Source: AP-15 sp963700195
Lineage (GTDB): Bacteria > Pseudomonadota > Alphaproteobacteria > ATCC43930 > CGMCC-115725
Length of the DNA stretch: 64,000 nt
Assembly: GCA_963700195.1 (NCBI GenBank)
Contig: CAVOWQ010000010.1
Location: forward strand, 186,001 to 250,000
Direction of reading: 5' to 3'
The position numbers were made by a program, and so were the translations under genes. Below the pieces are notes generated by a model that was not told the DNA's origin, ran no database searches, and worked only from the letters and a program-made list of their open reading frames with translations. Below, one piece after another: positions 8,482 to 17,326 of the stretch; positions within the stretch are counted from its first letter, which is position 1, and each line of letters opens with the position of its first letter.

Positions 8482-8664
8482 CTAAAATGGTCGCGCAAAT
8501 TCCTTCCGGGCCGACTCTTCACCTCCGCACTCAGTCGCGTTGGCAATGTCCTCCAACTCGGCCGCCCATAAGCGTAGCTGGATTCTGAGTTCCGGTTCAA
8601 CCGGACGATCGAGAAGCTCACGACAATGCTTTGCATTTTCCCGATATTGCTTGGGCGTTTTCAT
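8482..8664 (-). CDS. Small conserved-looking hypothetical protein (60 aa)
   Basis: A 60-residue charged helical protein starting at ATG 8664 (MKTPKQYRENAKHCREL). Its composition (Arg/Glu-rich, a Cys-His pair near residue 14, then 'LRLWAAELEDIANATE') resembles small soluble helical proteins frequent in Bradyrhizobium-like genomes, usually one helix-turn-helix hairpin of unknown function. No domain can be named. An upstream in-frame ATG at 8694 exists, but the family-like start is at 8664. Confidence 0.55.
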   Translation of the reverse strand: MKTPKQYRENAKHCRELLDRPVEPELRIQLRLWAAELEDIANATECGGEESARKEFARPF

Positions 8665-8724
8665 GGCTCTCTCACATTTATTATCCTCCCCCACTCATTG
8701 GCGCGAAGCGGTTGGCGCCCGGAT

Positions 8725-9174
8725 CTATTGGTGCTCCGTCCGGCTGCCGAAATCGCTCGTGCCGCCGGAATTCGTCACGGATCCAGCTCCTGCACCCTTC
8801 GGCGGCATGCTGGATCCCGCGCCCACGCCCGTGTTGCCGATCAATGCGTCCGCAGTCTGTTGATCAAGCGTCGCCGTGCGGGCAAGATCGTTGCTCTTTT
8901 GGAACCCCAAAAGCGCCCGCTTTGTCTCCGGGCCCACGACGCCGTCGAGCGAGCCATTGTAGAGTCCGATCATGTGAAGCTCTACTTGTGCCCACCGAAT
9001 GTCGTCTTTTGACGGATTCGCGGCATTCAGCCAATGCTGTGAAATTCCGGGCGCCGAGGGCTTGTTCCCTACCGAATTCGTAACGCCATCAGCATCCGCC
9101 GAAAAATCCAGAGCGGCGCCGCCGATCCCCAATGCCAAGACCGAAGCCGTGCCAAGGATTAATTTTCGGATCAT
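8725..9174 (-). CDS. Secreted peptidoglycan-binding (PG_binding_1) domain protein
   Basis: A 149-residue protein starting at ATG 9174, chosen because GGGAG lies six bases upstream; an ATG at 9180 would leave no spacing. The first 25 residues are a signal peptide (basic MIRKL, hydrophobic 'ILGTASVLALGIGGAA'). Residues about 55-110 form a putative peptidoglycan-binding repeat with 'VQVELHMIGLYNGSLDG'-like spacing (here 'AQVELHMIGLYNGSLDG'), 'VVGPETKRALLGFQKSN' and 'LDQQTADALIG'. The tail is Gly/Ser-rich and low complexity. No enzyme domain is attached, so it is probably a small periplasmic wall-binding protein. It is a monocistronic gene with no informative neighbours. Confidence 0.8.
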   Translation of the reverse strand: MIRKLILGTASVLALGIGGAALDFSADADGVTNSVGNKPSAPGISQHWLNAANPSKDDIRWAQVELHMIGLYNGSLDGVVGPETKRALLGFQKSNDLARTATLDQQTADALIGNTGVGAGSSMPPKGAGAGSVTNSGGTSDFGSRTEHQ

Positions 9175-9403
9175 AGTCATCTCCCGTATTTCGCACATTG
9201 GTAAATCATCGAGCTATTACTCAGAACGCTCGGTCCACCACTGCGTTCCTCGCAGGCAGCTGTGTCAGATTTGGGACAAGCCGCACGGATTTTGAGTTGC
9301 CGAGGGAGCCAAAACTCCGCGCAGTGCTCCCGCTACCGGAAAATCGAGTTCCAAACCCAGCCGCGGATGCTCAGCGTCGAAACCGGCGACATGACGATGG
9401 CGC

Positions 9404-10780
9404 CTAGGCGGTAGCGGTACTGCCTCGGCCAATCTCGATGGCGGCCGCGCGGGCGCGGGCGGCGGCGTCGCGGGCGATTTGGGCGCACAGGCCGGTATAG
9501 GCGGTTGGGTCGAGCAAGGCGGCGATCTGTTTCGCATCCAGATGCGCGGTCACACGCGGGTCGGCCGCCAGCAGCTCGGCGAAGGAGCGGTCTTCGACAA
9601 AGGCTGACTGCGCCGCCTCGTACACGACGTCGTGAGCGTGCTGGCGGCCGATCTGGGCGCCGAGATCGAGCATGACGGCTTCGGCCATGATGAGGCCACC
9701 GCCGAGATCGAGGTTGCACCGCATGCGCTCGGGGTCGAGGCGCAGGCCCCGCATCACCTCGACGAGGCGGCTCAGCGCGTCGCCCAGCGCGATCGAGGCG
9801 CGCGCCTCGGCGGCGTCCATGATCAGGCTCGTCGTGCGGTCGGCCTCGTGCTCGGTCTGCATCGCCTCGAGGGCCAACGGCACGCTGGCGCGGACCTCGG
9901 CCGCGGCAGCGATGATGTCCTGGCAGAGCTTGGGGTTGCGCTTCTGCGGCATCGTCGAGCTACCGACGGTGCCGGGCGGCACCGGCTCCTCGACCTCGCC
10001 AAACTCGGTCTTCATCAAGGTATAGATCTCGCGTGCGATCTTGCTGCAGGTCGCGGCGAGGAGCCCGAACAGGCAGATGTTCTCGGCGAGATGATCGCCG
10101 ATCGTGCGCGACGGTACCCGCATCGGCGCCATGCCCAGATGCTTGCCCATCCCAGCCTGCACCGCCGGCCCCTGGGTGCCGAGCGAAGCAAAGGTGCCGG
10201 CGCCGCCGCCGAGCATCGCGACAAACACGCGGGGCGCCGCTTGCCACAGCCGCTCGACATGCCGGATCATCTCGTCGATCCATACCGCCGGTTTGTAGCC
10301 GAAGGTCGCCGGCAAAGCGTGCTGACCGTGGGTGCGCCCGGCAATCGGCATCTCGGCACCGCGCTCGGCGAGATCAGCCATCGCCGAGAGCGCTTCGCCG
10401 ATCAGACCCAAAAAGATCCGGTGGGCCTGCCGCAGCACCAGCAGGTCGCCGGTCTGCGTGATGTTCTGCGTCGTGGCGCCCCAATGCACCCAGCCGCCAT
10501 AGGGCTCGCCGCTGACCCGGCTCAGTTCCCAAACCAAGGGCACGATCGTATGGCCGGTGCGTGCGAAGCCTTCGTCGATCCGCGCGCGGTCGAGCAATTC
10601 GAGATGCGCGGCGCGCCCGATCGCCTCGGCCGCGCCCGTGGGGATGATCCCCAGCTCCTCTTGCGCCTTGGCGAGCGCCGCCTCTACGTCGAGCCAAGCC
10701 TGCCAGCGGTTCTCCAGTCGATAAAGCGCGCGGATACCGGGATCCGAGACGCGGGCGGCGGTTGGAAGTTCATCACTCAT
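9404..10780 (-). CDS. Fumarase/aspartase superfamily lyase (adenylosuccinate lyase-like)
   Basis: A complete 458-residue protein starting at ATG 10780 (MSDELPTAARVSDPG). It has the superfamily signature 'GSSTMPQKRNP' near residue 275, the C1-type 'WGATTQNITQTGD' and the C2-type 'AGRTHGQHALP'. These assemble one active site from three subunits of a homotetramer, catalysing beta-elimination of fumarate or a related group. Adenylosuccinate lyase and 3-carboxymuconate cycloisomerase are the closest annotated types. It is unlikely to be the housekeeping PurB, because there is no purine context and a divergent MFS carrier lies 117 bases away, which suggests catabolism of an imported N-succinyl- or amino-dicarboxylate. 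The specificity is inferred only. Confidence 0.85.
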   Translation of the reverse strand: MSDELPTAARVSDPGIRALYRLENRWQAWLDVEAALAKAQEELGIIPTGAAEAIGRAAHLELLDRARIDEGFARTGHTIVPLVWELSRVSGEPYGGWVHWGATTQNITQTGDLLVLRQAHRIFLGLIGEALSAMADLAERGAEMPIAGRTHGQHALPATFGYKPAVWIDEMIRHVERLWQAAPRVFVAMLGGGAGTFASLGTQGPAVQAGMGKHLGMAPMRVPSRTIGDHLAENICLFGLLAATCSKIAREIYTLMKTEFGEVEEPVPPGTVGSSTMPQKRNPKLCQDIIAAAAEVRASVPLALEAMQTEHEADRTTSLIMDAAEARASIALGDALSRLVEVMRGLRLDPERMRCNLDLGGGLIMAEAVMLDLGAQIGRQHAHDVVYEAAQSAFVEDRSFAELLAADPRVTAHLDAKQIAALLDPTAYTGLCAQIARDAAARARAAAIEIGRGSTATA

Positions 10781-10897
10781 GGGTTGGTTCCATTCGATAC
10801 CTCGGGCGATCTTACCTGAAGCCGACCAGGCGCGCAGCTTGACCCTCGATTTGCCGAGGGTCACGCTGCCGAAAGATGAGACTGGGGAGGGAGAGAA

Positions 10898-12293
10898 ATG
10901 AGCATGCAAGACATCGCCGCAATCGCCGGGACCGGGCCGTCGGCTGCGGCCCTCGGTCCCCTCGAGGCGGTTCATCTCCGGTCACGAAACTATCGAAACG
11001 CCGCCGACAATACTCGGATCACCTCGACACATTGGCACATCGCCTGGGCCAACGGGCTTGGCTGGGGGTTCGACGGGATGGACGGCGCCATCTTGGCCCT
11101 GGTTGCCCCGCTATTGATGAAGGAGTTCGCGATCGATCTCGGCACCTACCGCAGCGGTGTCCAGATCGCATTGTTCGTCAGCATCGTCGGCCTTTACCTG
11201 TGGCCGTGGCTCGCCGACAAGTTTGGGCGGCGAAATATCCTGGCGCTCAACATCGCGGTGTTTCTCACTGGCGATGCCGTTGGTCGCGCTGTCGCCGGGA
11301 TGGGGGAGCTTCGTCCTGATTTACAGCATCGTGCGCTTCGCGCTGAACGGCGAATGGGCGGTCGGCTCGATGCTGGTCGCCGAGACTTGGCCCGCGCGGC
11401 TGCGCGGTCTCGTCCTCAGCGTCGACCGCTCGGCTTGGGGGATCGGCGCCGCGCTCGCCGGTGTTCTGGTGACGTTTGTCGTAACCGAATGGGGGTGGCG
11501 CGCGGCCTATGTGCTTCCGGTCGCGGTCGCACTACTGGCGGTCTACGTCCGGCTGTTGTGTCCGGAATCGCCCTATTGGGTGCGCACGCAGGACCGCAAG
11601 CAGCGGATCCGCGAGCGCCAGAGCGCCGGTTTCGCGCTCGATGAAGACGATCGCCAGTGGATTGCCAAGACCGAGCAGCCCAGCTGGCGGCAATTATTCT
11701 TGCCCGACCTGCGGCGCAGCACCGTGATGGCGACGTTCGTCGCGACCATGGCCCTCGTCTCCTACAGCACGGTCGGCTTGTGGATGCCGTTGTTCCTGGC
11801 GCAGCAGCATGGCTGGTCGACGGCCGAATACGGCAGCTTTTACATCTGGTGGGCACTGTTCGCGACGACTGGCTTCTGGGCCGGCGGCTGGATGATCGAC
11901 CGGCTCGGCCGGCGCATCGGCTTTGCCGTATTGCTGATCGAGGCCGCGGTGTTCATGACGATCTGGATCTTTGCCCATGACAAGATCGCCTTATGGCTCT
12001 TGGGCATGGCGTGGAGCTGGGGCTTTATCGGCGTGTGGGGGCCGGTGACGGCCTATACCGCGGAAATGTATCCGACGCGCATTCGCGGCGTCGGCAACGG
12101 CTTTTCCTGGGCCGTAGCGTTCGTCATCGGCGCGGTGCTGTGGCCGTTCGTCTCGGTCTATCTGCGCGAGACGACCGGTTCGTTCGTCGCCGCGTTTCTG
12201 CTGATCCCGATCATCCTGCTGGTGATGGCGGCGATCATCTGGTTTTACAGCCCCGAGCATGCCCGCAAGGAGCTCGACGCGATCAGCGTCTGA
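10898..12293 (+). CDS. MFS transporter (sugar/acid:H+ symporter type), one frameshift
   Basis: The frame starts at ATG 10898 after GGGGAGGGAGAGAA and becomes a 464-residue 12-helix carrier if one T of the TTT near 11260 is removed, joining 'NIAVF' to 'SLAMPLVALSPGWGS'. The MFS signature between helices 2 and 3 is 'LADKFGRRN', and its repeat in the second half is 'MIDRLGRRIG'. 'MYPTRIRGVGNGFSWAVAF' is typical of the metabolite:H+ symporter branch (AAHS/MHS). It is divergent from the fumarase-superfamily lyase and probably imports that enzyme's substrate. The first half also has 'GFDGMDGAILALVAPLLM', the helix-1 motif with acidic residues used in aromatic-acid symporters. Confidence 0.85.
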
Positions 12294-12398
12294 CCTCGGC
12301 TTCGCGGACCGGGAACTGTTGAGAGGTATGGACCCCGCGTCACCCACGGGCCTGGCGTTGCCACGCCCGCAGAAAACGCGCCTCGCTACTATCGGTCC

Positions 12399-12731
12399 TC
12401 AGGGGGTAGGGGGAATGGGGGAATCAGGGGTAGGGACAATAGGGGTTATGCCCTGGGGTACGGGGTAATAGGGGTTATAGTACGGGTACGAATAAGTATA
12501 CGCCCGATAGGCGACGTACGGGTAGCCGGTGTAGGGATAGCCGTAGTAGTAGGGGTTTGGGCGAGAAAATGCACTTGGCACTCCGAGCCCGGCGCACACC
12601 AAACCGAGGTCCACGCCCAAGCACTGGGCCTTCGCGGCGGCCAATGGAAGCGCCAAACCGCCCAGACTTAACGCCGCTACGGCAAGCGTTCCGACCAATC
12701 CAAACCGATGGTTTCTTACTATAATCGACAT
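12399..12731 (-). CDS. Secreted Tyr/Pro-rich small protein
   Basis: A 110-residue protein with a strong ribosome site (GGAGGTAAT) before ATG 12731. Residues 1-36 form a signal peptide ('LVGTLAVAALSLGGLALPLA', cleavage after AKA). The mature part begins with two Cys ('QCLGVDLGLVCAG') and continues into a repetitive region of PYYYGYPYTGYPY-like units ending in a Pro/Thr-rich tail. This composition resembles small secreted or outer-surface Tyr-Pro repeat proteins found widely in alphaproteobacteria, without known function. No partner genes are evident. Confidence 0.65.
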   Translation of the reverse strand: MSIIVRNHRFGLVGTLAVAALSLGGLALPLAAAKAQCLGVDLGLVCAGLGVPSAFSRPNPYYYGYPYTGYPYVAYRAYTYSYPYYNPYYPVPQGITPIVPTPDSPIPPTP

Positions 12732-13002
12732 ATTACCTCCGGTTTTCAAGTCGACATCTTTCACCTCTAACTCAACAGCTGTGATGTCTTTGCAGTTCCG
12801 CGAGCAGGTCTTTTCCCCGGGTCGGCGTTGCTATCCACGCCGGGCGCAGCGGTGTGTCTTGACGCACGGGCGGCCCCGGCTCACGCTGTTGCGCGGAACG
12901 AGCGGTCGCGATGAGCGCCCGACCTACCAAGCGTTTGGTTCGGCTTGACGCGCGCTCGTCTCCCCGTCAGTCTGCGGCAATCGCCGCCGAGGACATAGAG
13001 CC

Positions 13003-14262
13003 ATGAAGCTGATGTGGTTTCACCTGATGCCCTACACCGAATTGCCGGAGGATTTCCGCGAGAAGCACCCTTCGGTGTGGGTCGACATCCATTCCTCGCT
13101 GTTCGATCCGCGGCGCGCGCATCTGATGTACAACGACTTCATGGATGAGCTCGAATTCGCCGCCGAGTGCGGGTTCGATGCGGTCTGCGTGAACGAGCAC
13201 CACTCCAATGGTTACGGGCTGATGCCGTCGCCCAATCTGATCGCCTCGGCCTTGGCGCGGCGCACTACCGACACGGCGCTGTGCGTGATGGGCAATTCCT
13301 TGGCGCTCTACAACCCGCCGACCCGGGTCGCCGAAGAATTCGCGATGATCGACTGCATCTCGGGCGGGCGGCTGATCGCCGGGTTTCCGGTCGGGACGCC
13401 GATGGACACCTGTTTTGCTTATGGCCAGAACCCGAGCATGCTGCGCGACCGCTATTACGAGGCGCACGACCTCGTCATGCGGGCGTGGACTGAACAGGAC
13501 ACCTTTGCGTTCAACGGCCGCTTCAACCAGCAGCGCTATGTCAACATCTGGCCGCGGCCGGTGCAGAAGCCGCATCCGCCGATCTGGATCCCAGGCGGCG
13601 GCTCGATCGAAACCTGGCGATGGTGCGCCGAGACCGATCACGTCTACGCGTACCTGTCGTACTTTGGCTACCTGGCGGGGCAGGCGACGATGAACGGCTT
13701 CTGGGAGGAAATGGATCGGCTCGGCAAGGACCGGAACCCGTACCGCGCCGGCTTTCTGCAATTTGTCGGCGTCGCCGAGACCCGCGAAGAAGCCTACAAA
13801 CTCTACCGCGAGCCCGCGGAATACTTCTATGGCCGCTGCCTGCATGTCGACCCGCGTTTCGCCGCCGCGCCCGGCTATACCAGCGAGGCGACGCAGCGGG
13901 CCGGTGTCGTCGGCCAGGTCGCCCAGGTGGCACGGATGCGCCGTTTCGATACCTTGGCGCGCGAGATGGATGCGATCGTCGAGAAGGGTTACGTCATCAT
14001 CGGCTCCCCGGACGAGGTCGCCGCGCAATTGCGGCAAGTGGCGACCGATCTCAACGTCGGCCACCTGATGCTCCTGATGCAGTTCGGCAACATGGGCAAG
14101 GAGCTGGCGATGCATAATACCAAGCTGTTCGCCGAGAAGGTCATGCCCCAGCTGACCGATATCTACTCGGAATGGGAGGACCGCTGGTGGCCACAGCCGA
14201 TGACTCGCGATGCGAGGGCGCCACTGACACCGTTCCGGCAACCCGCGATGGCCGCCGAGTGA
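13003..14262 (+). CDS. LLM-class flavin-dependent oxidoreductase
   Basis: A complete 419-residue luciferase-like monooxygenase. Signatures are 'GFDAVCVNEHHSNGYGLMP' (the EHH strand), 'MGNSLALYNPPTRVAEEFAM', 'SGGRLIAGFPVG', and 'PVQKPHPPIWIPGGGSIET'. The fold is a TIM barrel binding FMNH2 (or F420) that oxygenates an organic substrate; substrate specificity is not visible. It is followed after 15 bases by an alpha/beta hydrolase and then by a second LLM protein, a common arrangement in gene sets that open and hydrolyse small heterocycles or sulfonates. No flavin reductase gene is present in this stretch. Confidence 0.9.
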   Translation: MKLMWFHLMPYTELPEDFREKHPSVWVDIHSSLFDPRRAHLMYNDFMDELEFAAECGFDAVCVNEHHSNGYGLMPSPNLIASALARRTTDTALCVMGNSLALYNPPTRVAEEFAMIDCISGGRLIAGFPVGTPMDTCFAYGQNPSMLRDRYYEAHDLVMRAWTEQDTFAFNGRFNQQRYVNIWPRPVQKPHPPIWIPGGGSIETWRWCAETDHVYAYLSYFGYLAGQATMNGFWEEMDRLGKDRNPYRAGFLQFVGVAETREEAYKLYREPAEYFYGRCLHVDPRFAAAPGYTSEATQRAGVVGQVAQVARMRRFDTLAREMDAIVEKGYVIIGSPDEVAAQLRQVATDLNVGHLMLLMQFGNMGKELAMHNTKLFAEKVMPQLTDIYSEWEDRWWPQPMTRDARAPLTPFRQPAMAAE

Positions 14263-14277
14263 GATTAGGAGCTGGTC

Positions 14278-15060
14278 GTGAGTGAACCGGAGGAGCTGTC
14301 CGTCCAAATCAACGGGTTTTCGTGCCGGGTGTGGCGGACAGGGCACGGGCCGAAGCTCGGCTTTCTCGCCGGCTTTGGAGGCTTGCCGCGGTGGGTCCCG
14401 TTTCTCGACGCGCTGGCGCGCGAGCGCACGGTTATCGTGCCGTCACTGCCGGGTTTCCCAGGCGGCGACCGTGGCCACACGGTGCTCGACAGCCACCTCG
14501 ACTGGCTGCTGACGGTCCGTCAGCTGCTGCTGCAGGCCGGGCTCGACGGCGCCGATCTGGCCGCCAGCTCGGTCGGCGGGTCGTTCGCCGCCGAGGTGGC
14601 GGCGATCTGGCCCGCGGCGGTGCGGCGGTTGGCGCTGATCGCGCCATGGGGTTTGTTCGACGAGAAGGACCCGATGACCGACCCTTGGGCGCAGCGGGCG
14701 CCTGACGTGCCGGGGCTCCTCTGCGCCGACCCCGAGCGTTGGAACCAGCTCAAAGCCGAGCCGGAAGGGGCCAACTCGCCGGAATGGCCGATTGTGCAGA
14801 CGCGCGCCAACGAGGCCGCGGCGCGCGCTTTCTGGCCGCTCGGCAATACGCGGCTCGAAAAGCGCCTGCCGCTGATCGAGGCGCCGACCCTGCTCATCTG
14901 GGGCGAACAGGACCGCATCATGCCGCGCGGCTACGCCGACCGCTTCGCCGCCACGATTGCCGGGCGCAGCGAAATCACCACGATCCCCGGCGCCGGTCAT
15001 CTCGCGGAGCTCGACAAACCCGACGAGGTCGCCGCGGCAATCCTGCGCTGGACGACCTGA
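14278..15060 (+). CDS. Alpha/beta hydrolase
   Basis: A 260-residue hydrolase starting at GTG 14278, with AGGAG eight bases upstream and 15 bases after the LLM gene. The nucleophile elbow is 'LAASSVGGSFAAE' (Ser-Val-Gly-Gly-Ser, a slightly unusual version of GXSXG in which the first Gly is Ser). The acid lies in 'LLIWGEQDRIMP' and the His in 'IPGAGHLAELDKP'. A triad of Ser-Asp-His is therefore complete. It is probably a C-C bond or ester hydrolase working with the flanking LLM oxidoreductases; the substrate is not predictable. Confidence 0.88.
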   Translation: MSEPEELSVQINGFSCRVWRTGHGPKLGFLAGFGGLPRWVPFLDALARERTVIVPSLPGFPGGDRGHTVLDSHLDWLLTVRQLLLQAGLDGADLAASSVGGSFAAEVAAIWPAAVRRLALIAPWGLFDEKDPMTDPWAQRAPDVPGLLCADPERWNQLKAEPEGANSPEWPIVQTRANEAAARAFWPLGNTRLEKRLPLIEAPTLLIWGEQDRIMPRGYADRFAATIAGRSEITTIPGAGHLAELDKPDEVAAAILRWTT

Positions 15061-15065
15061 ATAGG

Positions 15066-15198
15066 CCCTCACCCACCAGCCCTCGCGGGCTGGTCCCCCC
15101 TCTCCCGCGGTGCGGGAGAGGAGCTTTTTGATTGTGTGCGCGTAGCCCCTCTCCCGCATTGCGGGAGAGGGTGCCGAGCGCAGCGAGGCGGGTGAGGG
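15066..15198. repeat. Composite palindromic intergenic repeat (three hairpins inside CCCTCACCC...GGGTGAGGG)
   Basis: The element is bounded by CCCTCACCC (15066-15074) and its inverse GGGTGAGGG (15190-15198). Inside are three perfect hairpins: ACCAGCCC/GGGCTGGT (15075-15094), CCTCTCCCGC/GCGGGAGAGG (15099-15121) and CCCTCTCCCGC/GCGGGAGAGGG (15147-15171). Palindromic units of this CTCTCCCGC type are common between genes of proteobacteria. Here it fills the gap between the hydrolase and the second LLM gene and could terminate or stabilise the transcript. Confidence 0.85.
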
Positions 15199-15226
15199 TG
15201 ACGGACGAGCAGAGGAAGTACCGACA

Positions 15227-16513
15227 ATGAAATTCGGGCTTTTCTACGAGCATCAGCTGCCGCAGCCCTGGGCCGAGGATTCCGAGCTGCGGCTTTATCA
15301 GCAGGCGCTCGACCAGGTCGAACTCGCCGACCGGCTCGGCATCGACTATGTCTGGGAGGTCGAGCACCATTTCCTCGAAGAATACTCGCACTCTTCGGCG
15401 CCGGAGGTATTCCTCGCCGCCTGCTCGCAACGCACCAAGCGGATCCGGCTCGGCCACGGCATCGCTCTGATGCCGCCCAAATACAACCACCCCGCCCGGG
15501 TCGCCGAACGGATTGCGACGCTCGACCTGGTGTCGAACGGCCGCGTCGAGTGGGGCACCGGCGAGTCGGCGACGGCAGTCGAGATGGGCGGGTTTGGAGT
15601 CGACCCGCAGGAGAAAGAGGCGATGTGGCAGGAGGCGACCGAGCAGGCCGCCAATATGCTGGCGATGCGGCCCTATCCGGGTTTTGCGGGACGCTGGTTC
15701 GACATGCCGTGCCGCAACCTGGTGCCGAAACCGGTACAGAAGCCTCATCCGCCGATGTGGGTGGCGTGCTCGCGGCGCGAGACGATCCACCGCGCCGCCA
15801 GGGCCGGCCTCGGCGCGCTGGCCTTCGCCTTTCTCGAACCCGAGCAGGCGGCGAGGTGGGTCGAGGAATATTACGGCATCATCAAATCGCCGGACTGCGT
15901 GCCGATCGGCCACAGCGTCAATCCGAACCTTGCGATCGTCACCGGCATGTCCTGCCACCCGGACGAGGCCGAAGCGGTCCGCCGCGGCCTCGACGGGTTC
16001 CGGTTCTTTGGCTATTCGCTCGGCTATTACGCAGTCTTCGGCGAGCATAGGCCGGGGCGAGCCGATCTGTGGCAGCGCTTTCTGCAGGTCAAGGACCAGC
16101 TGCCGGAAAACGCCGGGCGCGGCGGCATCGGCACCCCCGCGCAATTGCGCGAGCATCTGAGCCGCTATGAAAAGGCCGGGATCGACCAGGTCATGTTTGT
16201 CCAGCAGAGCGGCGCCAATAGGCACGAGCACATCTGCAAGTCGCTCGAAATCTTCGCCTCGCAGGTGATGCCCGAGTTCAAGGAACGCGAGCAGAGTCGG
16301 GCTGCGCAAAAACAGCGCGAACTCGCTCCCTACATCGCCGCCGCGCTCGCGCGCAAGCCCCGAATGCCGGCCGTCGCAGAAGCTGACATTCCCCGCGTCG
16401 AAGCCTTCGGACGCAAAGCCCCCTCGCCGATCGTCGGATCCGACCGCGGGGGAGCGATCTCAATCCCCACCCAGGACCCGCTCGCCACTCACCACGGCGG
16501 CGGACGGGCGTAA
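15227..16513 (+). CDS. LLM-class flavin-dependent oxidoreductase (second copy)
   Basis: A complete 428-residue luciferase-like monooxygenase beginning MKFGLFYEHQLPQP, with AGAGGAAG ahead of the ATG. It shows 'YVWEVEHHFLEEYSHSSAP', 'RLGHGIALMPPKYNHPARVA', 'GRVEWGTGESAT' and 'PVQKPHPPMWVACSRRET'. It is a paralogue of the LLM protein 1 kb upstream but clearly distinct. The last 60 residues are proline- and alanine-rich and look like a disordered extension. FMN or F420 dependence cannot be told from sequence alone. It is probably part of the same catabolic set as the upstream LLM and hydrolase genes. Confidence 0.9.
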   Translation: MKFGLFYEHQLPQPWAEDSELRLYQQALDQVELADRLGIDYVWEVEHHFLEEYSHSSAPEVFLAACSQRTKRIRLGHGIALMPPKYNHPARVAERIATLDLVSNGRVEWGTGESATAVEMGGFGVDPQEKEAMWQEATEQAANMLAMRPYPGFAGRWFDMPCRNLVPKPVQKPHPPMWVACSRRETIHRAARAGLGALAFAFLEPEQAARWVEEYYGIIKSPDCVPIGHSVNPNLAIVTGMSCHPDEAEAVRRGLDGFRFFGYSLGYYAVFGEHRPGRADLWQRFLQVKDQLPENAGRGGIGTPAQLREHLSRYEKAGIDQVMFVQQSGANRHEHICKSLEIFASQVMPEFKEREQSRAAQKQRELAPYIAAALARKPRMPAVAEADIPRVEAFGRKAPSPIVGSDRGGAISIPTQDPLATHHGGGRA

Positions 16514-16601
16514 GCTTTCACTGGCGCCGCGCCACCGCCAGTCGAATTCGTTTACTCGAAGCCTATTTGACCCGTCGGACGATCACCGCACCAGTATTCA
16601 T

Positions 16602-16901
16602 TTACTGCGATTTGCGTTGCACATGGTGAGAAACTATGAGGCAGCGGCGGTCGAGTTTCTCGTAGACATTAGTCACGGTGTAGTCGGGGTTCGCAGAGCT
16701 GCCGTCCTTCATTTCCTTCGCCGGTTTCCTGACCCATCTCCCAAGCGATGTTGCCATTGACCTGAATATGCTGGTGTGACAACGTAAACGTTTCTCTGGG
16801 CGAAAAAAGTTTATTGGCGTCTACCAGTACTCCAATTGGGCATCCCAGCGGACAACGATCGATTTGGCGCGCGGGCCTACGTATGTAGGGTAGGGCGGCA
16901 T
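16602..16901 (-). pseudogene. Broken NTF2/SnoaL-like (DUF4440-type) gene
   Basis: Within the 813-base gap before the PKS, the minus strand carries pieces of a SnoaL-like protein in three frames. They are 'MPPYPTYVGPRAKSIVVRW' from ATG 16901, then 'VDANKLFSPRETFTLSHQH' with 'VNGNIAWEMGQETG', then 'DGSSANPDYTVTNVYEKL' ending at TAA 16602. The order and spacing match one small NTF2-fold domain interrupted by two frame changes; the N-terminal half is missing. The rest of 16514-17326 holds no gene I can support. Confidence 0.6.
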
Positions 16902-17270
16902 CCGCCGCTACACTTACGCACAGCTGATCATTTCGAGCTTGACAACATCAGCCCGGTACAAGTCTGTGTCTCGTCGGGAACGGACACACCGGGATGGGGG
17001 AACCACGGCTGTCCAGCGTGTCGTCGAGGCCTGGCGCGAGGCGGTTAGGCGGAAGTGATAGAGCCGGTCATCGAGGGCCGAAGCACAATCCGCCATGCCG
17101 TCTATTGCCCACCCTGCAGCGCACGCACGCAGATGGCTCCCCCAAACCGCCGCTCCATGGCGCCTCAGCTTTAGTCCCCAATTTCCACCAGCTTGACGGA
17201 CGTGACCTTTTTGTTGCGTTAGTTTGATTGCCGGGGAGTTTCGATCCGACCCCTACCTAAAACCGCAGGG

Positions 17271-17279
17271 TGCTATAAC
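17271..17279 (+). promoter_or_regulatory. Possible extended -10 element upstream of the PKS gene
   Basis: TGCTATAAC lies 47 bases before the PKS start and resembles an extended -10 (TG-N-TATAAC). No good -35 hexamer is seen 17 bases upstream, so this is only a candidate. The PKS ribosome site is AAGGAG at 17310-17315, 11 bases before ATG 17327. Confidence 0.25.
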
Positions 17280-17326
17280 GTCCAACCCTTGAAAAGCGGC
17301 CGACTTGCCAAGGAGCTTCAGATTGC

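Noticed and set aside
9632..10819. A 395-codon plus-strand frame over the lyase gene
   Set aside because: The minus strand encodes a complete fumarase-superfamily enzyme with the GSSxMPxKxNP signature; the plus frame has no motif.
12967..16309. Two frames of over 440 codons antisense to the LLM and hydrolase genes
   Set aside because: The plus-strand genes carry complete family motifs and ribosome sites; the antisense frames have none and are His/Arg-rich, as expected for shadows of GC-rich genes.
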